Below the pieces are notes generated by a model, which ran no database searches, was not told the DNA's origin, and saw only the letters and a program-made list of their open reading frames with translations. This document shows positions 57,827 to 62,700 of a DNA stretch of 64,000 bases, in pieces; within the stretch, counting starts at the first letter, position 1, and each line of letters starts with the position of its first letter. The DNA lies in the NCBI GenBank assembly GCA_964030785.1, contig OZ034979.1, forward strand, positions 12,254,883-12,318,882. The letters are read 5' to 3'. Both the position numbers and the translations under genes were made by a program. Source of the stretch: Siderastrea siderea (lineage: Eukaryota > Cnidaria > Anthozoa > Scleractinia > Rhizangiidae).

Positions 57827-60177
57827 TATTAAATTCTCCCTACAGGAGAATACTAAATTAAATTCTCCCTATGGGTTATGTCCTTGAGGTCACACCTGTT
57901 TCTTGAGCGCAATAATGCAAACCTCGCACGAGAAATATCAATGCAGAATTAATAATTCAACTGTCACAATTTCATATCACTGAAAATCGTAAGTTATATA
58001 TTGATATGAAGGTCACGTGTATAATATTTTTTCCATGAAATAATGGTTCTTTCGCTGTTCTTAAAAGCTTCGAAAATATTCCGAAGCATTCTTGAAATGT
58101 TCGGAAATCTCAGTTAAAGTCTCAGCTAAATCTCAGCGAAATCTCAGCTAAAGTCTTATGAAAAATTGGGAATCTTCGGAGGTCTTCGGCTTAGTCAATT
58201 TGAGAGCAGTCTGACCGCTGACCACTATTTTTGGTGTTCTGGGGGTAATCCTGGCTGTTTCGAGGGTGTTCCGGGATATTATGGGAATTTCCTGGGGTGT
58301 TCCGGGGTTGTTCCGGGCTGTTCCGGGCTGTTTCGGGGGTGTTTCGGGGGTGTTCCGAGGTGTTCCAGGGGTGTTCCGGAATGTTCCAGGGTGTTCCAGG
58401 AGTGTTCCGGGATGTTCCGGGGGTGTTTCGGGGTGTTCCAGGGGTGGTCTGGGTTTTGACACCCCAATTTGTTTTGGTCCGAAGAGTTTTTGTTAGGCTA
58501 GCCTGTCTATGTATATTATTTTATATTGTCACCGATCGTGCAACTTTTGTTCGCTGTGATAATAATCAGTACTCACAGCAGTTCTAGATTCTCCAGGTTG
58601 GCAAACACTCTTTCAGGTAACACAGTAATGGTGTTGTAACGCAGATCCCTGTTGGAAATTCTCAAAAATGAGTGACAAGTTTGATTTCGAACATTTTAGT
58701 AAAAAGGTGTGATACGTTTTACTTACAGTCGTTCCAGATTCTCCAGGTTGGCAAACACTCTTTCAGGTAACACAGTAATGGTGTTGTAACGCAGATCCCT
58801 GTTGGAAATTCTCAAAAATGAGTGACAAGTTTGATTTCGAACATTTTAGTAAAAAGGTGTGATACGTTTTACTTACAGTCGTTCCAGATTCTCCAGGTTG
58901 GCAAACACTCTTTCAGGTAACACAGTAATGGTGTTGTAACGCAGATCCCTGTTGGAAATTCTCAAAAATGAGTGACAAGTTTGATTTCGAACATTTTAGT
59001 AAAAAGGTGTGATACGTTTTACTTACAGTCGTTCCAGATTCTCCAGGTTGGCAAACACTCTTTCAGGTAACACAGTAATGGTGTTGTAACGCAGATCCCT
59101 GTTGGAAATTCTCAAAAATGAGTGACAAATTTGATTTCGAACATTTTAGTAAAAAGGTGTGATACGTTTTACTTACAGTCGTTCCAGATTCTCCAGGTTG
59201 GCAAACACTCTTTCAGGTAACACAGTAATGGTGTTGTAACGCAGATCCCTGTTGGAAATTCTCAAAAATGAGTGACAAGTTTGATTTCGAACATTTTAGT
59301 AAAAAGGTGTGATACGTTTTACTTACAGTCGTTCCAGATTCTCCAGGTTGGCAAACACTCTTTCAGGTAACACAGTAATGGTGTTGTAACGCAGATCCCT
59401 GTTGGAAATTCTCAAAAATGAGTGACAAATTTGATTTCGAACATTTTAGTAAAAAGGTGTGATACGTTTTACTTACAGTCGTTCCAGATTCTCCAGGTTG
59501 GCAAACACTCTTTCAGGTAACACAGTAATGGTGTTGTAACGCAGATCCCTGTTGGAAATTCTCAAAAATGAGTGACAAGTTTGATTTCGAACATTTTAGT
59601 AAAAAGGTGTGATACGTTTTACTTACAGTCGTTCCAGATTCTTCAGGTTGGCAAACACGCTTCCAGGCAGAACTGTAATAGCATTGTAACGCAAGTCCCT
59701 GATAATAGAAGAAAGTGCATAAATGAGTGAAACTTTGATCTATAATCTAAAGAACCTTAGCGTGCATCGAAAAATGGCCTGTGATTCACGTTCGACAAGA
59801 TTTGGCGTCTAAAAAAGACAAATATTCGTGATCGCAGATTTGTAGTGTAGCAGTCAATAGAAAAGAAAATTAAATATAGCTCAAACGAAAGTAGGTACAG
59901 TACACCTCAACCGAAAAAAATGAGAAGTGGCCCAAGAAGAATGAACGGACAGTCCACAAGAGACAAAAATACAACCTAAATGTGCGCATAGAATGGTGCA
60001 AATTAAGCGCGACCCCTCTTAGTGTAAGAGTAATAATGCTGCTATACATAATCAGGCGACCTTACATTTTTTCAGTAATGACTGGACTGCATTTGCTGAC
60101 GCTTTCAAGGGATACTTTATTCCTGCATGTTATGTAATTTCCATAATACCATCCATTATAACATTGTGATCCACAGT
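26015..60177 (-). CDS. Multi-exon leucine-rich-repeat gene (partial), one LRR per exon
   Basis: The gene model is assembled by eye from splice sites and LRR periodicity. Exons 5' to 3' are an N-cap exon at 60066-60177, then 72-bp exons ending at 59698, 59548, 59398, 59248, 59098, 58948, 58798, 58648, 45582, 44973, 39809, 39309, 38608, 37388, 36483, 35987, 35229, 34334, 33865 and 26086. Each encodes 24 residues fitting (D/Y)LxxNxIxxLPxxVFxNL. All but one are bounded by AG acceptors and GT donors, and all have phase-2 introns splitting a Leu codon CT|G. One-LRR-per-exon with phase-2 introns is known in LGR-type (glycoprotein-hormone and relaxin) receptors and other extracellular LRR proteins. 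An extracellular or receptor role is therefore plausible, but no transmembrane part is visible. Signal-peptide exon, C-cap and 3' end were not found. Introns host several transposons. Splicing is predicted, not shown. Confidence 0.75.
26087..27033 (-). other. LRR gene intron between the 26.0-kb exon and the Harbinger element
   Basis: No exon or gene was recognised in about 950 bp. The sequence is unremarkable. Confidence 0.5.
27055..27290. promoter_or_regulatory. Subterminal palindrome cluster, left end of Harbinger
   Basis: TAGTTGTCGACAACTA or close variants at about 27056, 27076, 27094, 27124, 27154, 27212 and 27270. They are probable binding sites for the element's Myb-like protein or transposase; the right end has a matching cluster. 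Confidence 0.65.
27337..27690. mobile_element. MITE nested in the Harbinger left end
   Basis: The ends TAACGCAAATACGACGGCGACGG and, inverted, TTACGCAAACACGACGGCAACG (about 22 bp) enclose 350 non-coding bp. A related body with the same end lies at about 48690-48955, so this is a dispersed family. Confidence 0.65.
27980..29051 (+). pseudogene. Harbinger DDE transposase, broken
   Basis: A HARBI1-like nuclease. The upstream part reads IGLDERIAMALWR then SGDSCRTIS and MFGVGEST, with in-frame stops at 28069-28071 and 28099-28101 and a later shift. The main open part, 28187-28759, has CIGGRDGTHIPI (first Asp), AATMGHAGNFHDSTIMEKHS (second Asp) and ETGDSAFPI. Just after SSLRMVV, near 28638, the frame shifts: the expected LEQTFGLLKGRF with the catalytic Glu and the tail MACCILHNMCIF read in the next frame, which runs to 29051. 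At least two stops and two shifts make the enzyme non-functional. It would have cut and joined the element at TTA-type targets. Confidence 0.85.
29765..29992 (-). CDS. Probable C-terminal exon of the Harbinger accessory protein
   Basis: 74 codons: an acidic stretch (DANSEDGDDEVSVDCEEESE), then a basic nuclear-localisation-like stretch (PGKKRRAADKMARDKGVKRK) and an amphipathic tail. It lies 215 bp downstream of the Myb-like exon on the same strand. The acid-then-basic layout is common in the tails of these proteins. The splice join is inferred. Confidence 0.4.
   Translation of the reverse strand: MANNEVDRADANSEDGDDEVSVDCEEESEGRAPGKKRRAADKMARDKGVKRKSAKLSCWHQQLERQVKHKIKAQK
30207..30680 (-). CDS. 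Harbinger Myb/SANT-like accessory protein, exon 1
   Basis: 157 codons, the likely start being the second Met (MACVSKKN, about 30650). The C-terminal half has the trihelix/MADF-like pattern KRMWNLLLGEYIKAKD ... SPWVLTIAEAMKRY. In Harbinger elements such a protein binds subterminal DNA and brings the transposase to the nucleus. The divergent position near the right TIR fits. It probably splices to the acidic-basic C-terminal exon at 29765-29992. No internal stop was seen. Confidence 0.5.
   Translation of the reverse strand: MLIMQYVSKMACVSKKNTRESRFSNPGKQDIAVIICNEEPVNAEETILVKLRSKSLSNKVKTALYKIVCDQPVERGYEARSYKGVKRMWNLLLGEYIKAKDIIKTKSGVKNSPWVLTIAEAMKRYQCGARQSGPKCYFQVRKGILWEGRLDVAESFT
30722..30835. 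promoter_or_regulatory. Subterminal palindrome cluster, right end of Harbinger
   Basis: Variants of TAGTTGTCGACAACTA at about 30724, 30776, 30794 and 30810, mirroring the left end. Confidence 0.65.
30850..33793 (-). other. LRR gene intron sequence
   Basis: AT-rich, with no LRR exon or mobile-element protein recognised. Small open frames look random. Confidence 0.5.
33794..33865 (-). CDS. LRR exon (72 bp)
   Basis: Donor GTGAGT, acceptor CACAG. It encodes NLSSNAILFLPDGVFGNL then NNLEQL, with phase-2 ends. The next exon downstream is about 7.7 kb away across a Harbinger insertion. Confidence 0.76.
34263..34334 (-). CDS. LRR exon (72 bp)
   Basis: Donor GTAAGT, acceptor CACAG. It encodes YMPSNSIAFLPKRVFANL then NNLEYL, with phase-2 ends. 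Confidence 0.76.
35158..35229 (-). CDS. LRR exon (72 bp), duplicated pair
   Basis: Donor GTAAGT, acceptor TACAG. It encodes YLSSNAITTLPDAVFANL then RNLEWL and is the paralogue of 36412-36483. Confidence 0.76.
35916..35987 (-). CDS. LRR exon (72 bp), first copy of duplicated pair
   Basis: Donor GTAAGTC, acceptor CACAG. It encodes DLSSNAITHLPETAFTHL then VNLEGL. It is nearly identical to the 37317-37388 exon, with matching intron sequence on both sides. Confidence 0.76.
36412..36483 (-). CDS. LRR exon (72 bp), duplicated pair
   Basis: Donor GTAAGT, acceptor CACAG. It encodes YLASNAITSLLDSVFANL then RNLESL and is the paralogue of the exon at 35158-35229. Phase 2 at both ends; the LP of the consensus is LL. 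Confidence 0.75.
37317..37388 (-). CDS. LRR exon (72 bp), second copy of duplicated pair
   Basis: Donor GTAAGTC, acceptor CACAG. It encodes DLSSNAITHLPEIMFTHL then VNLERL. It is the paralogue of the exon at 35916-35987 and lies in the downstream half (by + coordinates) of the roughly 1.3-kb tandem duplication. The split Leu codon is CT|A or TT|A here rather than CT|G, a silent difference. Confidence 0.76.
38537..38608 (-). CDS. LRR exon (72 bp)
   Basis: Donor GTAAGT, acceptor CACAG. It encodes YLSSNLITFLPNGVFANL then KNLEFL, with phase-2 ends. Confidence 0.77.
39238..39309 (-). CDS. LRR exon (72 bp)
   Basis: Donor GTGAGT, acceptor CACAG. It encodes YLYSNAIEYLPDAVFANL then KNLEYL, with phase-2 ends and all key LRR positions conserved. 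Confidence 0.77.
39738..39809 (-). pseudogene. LRR exon with lost splice acceptor
   Basis: A 72-bp LRR unit in the correct place and phase, encoding YLYSKAITSLPEAVFADL then RNLENL, with a normal GTAAGTT donor. The bases expected to be the AG acceptor (39810-39811 read on the minus strand) are GG. The invariant Asn of the repeat is Lys. Because the exon is 72 bp and symmetrical, skipping it would leave the reading frame intact, so the gene could tolerate this loss. Confidence 0.7.
40237..44005. repeat. Region bounded by repeats of AGTAGTTAACTGACAATTGG
   Basis: Copies and variants of this motif occur at about 40239, 41133, 41161, 43916, 43947 and 43977, often followed by CCAAAAAA. They border a composite of smaller elements, including a GTAC/GTCC microsatellite at 40376-40420, a unit ending GGCTCCGCTTTTAGGC at 41098-41113, and the TTAA-flanked element. 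Confidence 0.5.
41549..43220. mobile_element. TTAA-flanked non-autonomous DNA element
   Basis: The ends GGTATCATGGTACCCCAAAA and, inverted, GGTATCAGGGTACCCCAAAT sit directly inside TTAA at 41545-41548 and 43221-43224. TTAA duplication is known from piggyBac and some Kolobok elements. The 1.67-kb interior has no transposase domain. Outside it, GCAGAAAGGGGAGGG (41398) and its inverted copy (43382-43402) suggest it landed inside an older inverted-repeat element. Confidence 0.7.
44902..44973 (-). CDS. LRR exon (72 bp)
   Basis: Donor GTAAGTG and an AG acceptor bound a 72-bp phase-2 exon encoding SLARNSISLLGPGVFDNL then SKLERL. The usual LP in mid-repeat is LG, otherwise it fits the family pattern. 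Confidence 0.72.
45511..45582 (-). CDS. LRR exon (72 bp)
   Basis: Donor GTAAGT lies below 45511 and an AG acceptor above 45582. It encodes YLSSNAIKAVPDGAFVNL then TKLTRL, a full LRR with Asn, Ile and the F-x-NL part conserved. Phase 2 at both ends. It is the first exon downstream of the tandem array, after an intron of about 13 kb that holds the BEL/Pao remnant and MITEs. Confidence 0.75.
45583..47600 (-). other. LRR gene intron, no gene
   Basis: Contains several ATCCAAAC-type motifs in both orientations at about 46423-46655, probably a dispersed repeat. No exon was recognised. Confidence 0.45.
47622..47696 (+). ncRNA. tRNA-like sequence (pseudo-tRNA or SINE head), copy 1
   Basis: 75 nt folding as a tRNA: acceptor GTCCCCC/GGGAGGAC with one mismatch, D arm GCTC...GAGC with an A-box-like sequence, and T arm with GGTTCGACTCC (B box). 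The anticodon arm is irregular and lacks the T before the anticodon, so it is probably not a functional tRNA. A T-run at 47704-47719 follows. A second copy lies 253 bp on. Confidence 0.6.
47875..47949 (+). ncRNA. tRNA-like sequence, copy 2
   Basis: 75 nt, colinear with 47622-47696 with a few substitutions (GCTCGG, GGTTAG, GACTTCC). The sequence downstream (AGTAATACGAC...TTTCAACATTTCTTC) is also duplicated, so the repeat unit is larger than the tRNA-like head. Confidence 0.6.
48231..48273. repeat. (AAT)n microsatellite
   Basis: About 14 AAT units. Confidence 0.95.
48690..48955. mobile_element. Second copy of the dispersed MITE-like repeat
   Basis: It begins near CACGGCGACGGCAACGAGAA and is colinear with 27352-27590 (GCAAAACAATGACT, CACGTGCGTTA, AACACACGA and GTTCGG blocks). 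The far end is not clear. The short minus-strand frame here shows no domain. Confidence 0.55.
50437..50873 (+). repeat. Inverted repeat arm A around the BEL remnant
   Basis: About 440 bp, reverse-complementary to 54400-54843 with small differences. It includes TTTCTTTCAGGCTCTTCTTATC and an open stretch ending AAAGGATTGTACTTAAACAT. Confidence 0.8.
51732..52199 (-). repeat. Probable BEL/Pao 3' LTR
   Basis: Read on the minus strand, a purine tract AAGGGGGGAG is followed by TGTGTCACG..., which runs about 468 bp to ...GGTCCAACA, giving TG...CA ends. It lies directly after the pol end of the BEL remnant. No 5' LTR was found for comparison. Confidence 0.5.
52200..54400 (-). pseudogene. BEL/Pao retrotransposon pol remnant (RNase H region, integrase)
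   Basis: Reading from 54400: HGFGDASEKAYC and LLSSKTRVAPLSRQSIPRLE (Pao RT/RNase H region). Then NPADIGSRG and RDHHISTLLVRQAHERVHHD with CTVCRRYEGRG (integrase zinc-binding HHCC). Then FTYVGVDYAGPLY, SADTFIRCLRR and TPEIIVSDNAKTF (integrase core Asp residues), and VEGTLNSRPLTYLS near 52770 (core Glu region). It occupies at least four minus-strand frames, with shifts near 54350, 54080, 53160 and 52850. Protease and RT proper are absent: the element is truncated exactly where the inverted arm at 54400 begins. Dead insertion in an LRR gene intron. Confidence 0.85.
54400..54843 (-). repeat. Inverted repeat arm B around the BEL remnant
   Basis: Reverse complement of 50437-50873. BEL coding sequence starts immediately inside it. 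The open stretch here (VLFGRFEKVPILPNFKGIFF) has no BEL homology I recognise. Confidence 0.8.
55382..55683. mobile_element. Foldback MITE, about 90-bp inverted repeats
   Basis: The ends GTCGCGGCTACACGAGCGAT and, inverted, GCCGCGGCTACAGGAGCGAT continue as near-perfect inverted copies (TTTTTTGCTTGCGATGGTGA). TTTA on both sides (55378-55381, 55684-55687) looks like the target duplication. No coding capacity. Confidence 0.85.
56513..56640 (+). repeat. Minisatellite of GGAACACCCC units, orientation 1
   Basis: About ten degenerate 9-12-bp units, followed by CAGTGGTCAGCGGTCAGAC. The same unit and flank recur inverted at 58200-58445. Confidence 0.8.
57757..57822. repeat. (AAT)n microsatellite
   Basis: About 20 AAT units, with one early interruption, followed by ACTTTATTAAATTCTCCC, which recurs in part at 57853. 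Confidence 0.95.
58240..58445 (-). repeat. Minisatellite of GGAACACCCC units, orientation 2
   Basis: About 20 units reading TGTTCCGGGGG on +, preceded by the inverted flank GTCTGACCGCTGACCACT. Open frames across it on both strands (VFRGVPGVF / TPEHPGT types) are artefacts of the repeat. Confidence 0.85.
58571..59710. repeat. 150-bp exon-intron minisatellite
   Basis: A direct tandem repeat of period 150 bp in about 7.5 copies, each unit made of one LRR exon and one short intron. Among the internal copies I see only one variable site, G or A at the position seen at 59129 and 59429 (A) against the same place in the other introns (G). The outermost exons are more diverged, the usual sign of homogenisation in the array centre by unequal exchange or gene conversion. 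A collapsed or expanded assembly of this array is possible because the copies cannot be told apart by short reads. Confidence 0.9.
58577..59698 (-). CDS. Tandem array of eight 72-bp LRR exons
   Basis: Eight exons lie on the minus strand at 59627-59698, 59477-59548, 59327-59398, 59177-59248, 59027-59098, 58877-58948, 58727-58798 and 58577-58648. The spacing is exactly 150 bp throughout, giving a 72-bp exon and a 78-bp intron. The six middle exons are identical as read and encode DLRYNTITVLPERVFANL followed by ENLERL. The 5'-most exon differs (NAITVLPGSVFANLKN), and the 3'-most ends ENLELL with donor GTGAGT. Every exon starts with the G completing a split Leu codon and ends with CT, so the array is open across all eight repeats. 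Six identical 24-mers give a highly uniform solenoid stretch right after the N-cap. Confidence 0.8.
60066..60177 (-). CDS. LRR N-terminal cap (LRRNT-like) exon
   Basis: This is a 112-bp open exon on the minus strand, with an acceptor AG just above 60177 and a donor GTAAGG just below 60066. It enters in phase 1 and leaves in phase 2. The peptide is cysteine-rich (DCGSQC ... ITC ... VSKC) and ends SPVITEK plus AT. Joined to the first LRR exon at 59627-59698, it reads EKM-DLRYNAITVLP, exactly the usual passage from an LRRNT cap into the first repeat. The matching phase and the conserved context make it the best candidate for the exon preceding the LRR array. Cys spacing is not textbook LRRNT. 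The upstream exon, which should carry the signal peptide and start codon, was not identified; a possible 20-bp exon lies near 60355-60375, but I do not call it. Confidence 0.6.
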
Positions 60178-61868
60178 CTATACGAAAAATAAACACAAAG
60201 GGAATTTTTTAATTCCTAGAACTAGCGATTAAACAGCTTAAAAAATGGTTTGTGACCAGTAACATAAATTTGCTACCATGAAGTCTTCTATCAATCTATG
60301 GTACATAATTCGCAATTCAAATAGCGTTATAACTTACGAATGAGTAAGGACACTTACGCACGTGCTTGGCTATGAAACTGAAAGGAAAGTGACATGCCGT
60401 CTGGTTTCTTCCGAGTGCGTCGTCGGGGAGAAAATTGAATGGCGAAGTCCAATTCGGGTTTATTTATCTTTTATTAAGTAATCGGTGAGAAAATGGAGGA
60501 AAAGATAACTTTTATAAAGTTTACAGAAATAGTGCTGTTGTGGATACCTTGCCTGTGGTCAAATTCTAACAAAAGAAATCAAAAACTTAAAAGCCATTTG
60601 CTCTTATGAGAAATAGGTTGTTGCAGTGCCCCTTTATTTGCCAAATTCTGGTCGAAACCACAGTTTGTGTCATTTTCTTCCACATTATAGACTTCTGAAA
60701 TTTTGGGTATTTGACAGCAAAAGGAGACCACTTTGTTAAAGCCCGTGATGGTTCTCTAGTCTTTCTCCCCACCTTCAACGAAAATTGCAACTGTTCCACT
60801 TAAATCTGCTGGACTATTTATATCCTTTCAAACCTGTGAGGTTGACGTAGTATAATCAGTAATTTGAAAGTTCAGGGATTGACTCTCTATACCAACAAAA
60901 TTAAGACCAGCGAGGATTCGCATGTTACATTTAACAACTATTCTACGAGGGCGCGCTGGAATCGAATGATAGATAACCAACAAGGCGCGTACGCCGAGTT
61001 GGTTATAATCATTTGATATCCAGCAAGCCCGAGCAGAATAATTGTTTTACTAAAAACTTAGCCACTACTTTTTAAAAAACCAAGAAAGAAAGGAAATAAA
61101 AGAAAATTACTGAGAATGAGTAAAGAGATAAAAAGGGAACAAGGATAGATCACATGACTAAACGAAAAAGGCGCCAATACCTTGCGAAATGTTGTAGCGT
61201 TTCTTTGCAAAGCTGAGTGAATCAATGAAACTGCTCCGAAGTGAACGAAGTGGCTCAAGGTTAAAAAAGAAATCTAATTATTGGCTCTGAAATGTGGTAC
61301 GTATTTGATTTTTCCTGAAACAATGTTGTAATCATCTTTCAACGCGGATTGAAGCTGTACGATTTCACCATAGGTTAGCTAGCTACTGGAGTTGAAACGG
61401 AACAAGTTTGTAATCCGCTCGTACAAAGGACCCGTCATGTGCGTGTTTGATCGAACTGAAGACAAATTTGAACTTGAACAGGTAATTTCTATGCAGCTCA
61501 GAAACAAGATTACTGTAGCGAGAGACATTAGAATTCACCATCATGGTTTGTTAACCATGGTTAAATGCAAAGCACAAGACGCAGTTGTTCTCAGTTAAGA
61601 GATTGCGGTCGGAATGGTAAAAACGATACTCAAACAACTGGGAAAGCGATTCAACACCATTTACATGGCATCCGATTTCTATCTGAACATTTGGACCTGT
61701 TGGAACACAGCGCCTACAACGAGTGCGTGTAAACCTGTGTCAATTTTGCGTGTTGTAGGCACTTTGTTCAGTATTTGTTTAGATTGCTTCATTTTTTTCA
61801 ATTAATATTTTATTAGGTATTAGTAATTACACAAAAAAGTAACAGTTACCTGTACAATGTACGTCTAA
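60178..61868. other. Region upstream of the LRRNT exon
   Basis: It should contain the LRR gene's first exon(s) and promoter. I could not identify a signal-peptide exon. A + frame at 61392-61598 (68 codons) has no recognised domain. Confidence 0.4.
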
Positions 61869-62700
61869 GGGGCTGTTCACATGAAACCAGAATGAGTTTC
61901 ATTCCGGAATGAGTTTCGTTCCAGAATGAAGTTCGTATTGCATTCACATGACAAAATCGACCGGCTCAGCCATCTTGAAAACGACCGTTTTTTCCTTCAT
62001 TTTGAAAACGATACGCATGCGCCACTCGCCCCAGACTACACGGTTTGCGTTTTCATCTCGGAACGGAGTTCGTTTTCAGTTTATATGATAACTTAATGAA
62101 ATATCATACCAGAACGAGAATTTCATTCGGATTGAAAACCGGAATGAACTCATTCCGGAATGAATTGTGCGGGGACGAAATTTCGTCTCAGCATCATGTA
62201 AACAGATACAGAGAAATATATGGTGATGGAATGAACTCGTTCTGGAATGAAAGTCATTCCGGTATCATGTAAACGGCCCCTAACAGAGGCGTTTTATAAG
62301 ATATTACAAAGTATATATGTGAATTACAATTGATTTTACATACACAGCATAAATTTATTACCATACTAAAAATTACCAAAAAAAAAAGGAACAACAAAAC
62401 TAGTAGTTAAAGAATATACACACGGTAAATAAAATAAAATAAAATAAAAAAGAAGAAAAATTAATTGAAGAAAAAAAACAAGCAAATTTACAAAAGATTT
62501 CCATATATTTCATTAAACGTAGTAAGTTTGTTATTTTGAAGAGCAATTTCTTTTTGTATATTTACTTTTTCCATTAAGAGCTGAGTGATAGAAATTTGTC
62601 GAAACAGAGTTTTTCATCGTGTAAGCATTTACTGTATATGGAGTTCTTCGCGATAAGAAGCGTGTAGTTTAAAGAGTACATGCATGCATGTGTTTCCTGT
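61795..62700 (-). other. Probable 3' UTR of the second LINE, interrupted by a MITE
   Basis: AT-rich sequence downstream of the ORF2 remnant on the minus strand, with A-runs near 62378 and 62434-62475 and a T-run at about 61792-61800 that could be the reverse complement of a poly(A) tail. No target duplication was found. The MITE at 61869-62280 sits inside it. Confidence 0.35.
61869..62280. mobile_element. MITE with TAA target duplication
   Basis: The ends GGGGCTGTTCACATGAAACC and, inverted, GGGGCCGTTTACATGATACC, continuing as repeated GGAATGA blocks, sit between TAA at 61866-61868 and 62281-62283. A 3-bp TAA/TTA duplication suits PIF/Harbinger-type movement. The GGAATGA motif recurs many times inside in both directions. 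No coding capacity. Confidence 0.85.

Noticed and set aside
58148..58587. Overlapping frames rich in Gly/Val/Phe and, on the other strand, Pro/Thr/His, looking like repeat proteins
   Set aside because: They are translations of the GGAACACCCC minisatellite in all frames; no start context, no partner exons.
58571..59710. CRISPR-like regular array
   Set aside because: Period and identity cover the whole 150-bp unit rather than short repeats with unique spacers, and the unit is an LRR exon with splice sites.
61392..61805. Two adjacent + frames upstream of the MITE
   Set aside because: No domain recognised, no splice or codon support; length is compatible with chance.
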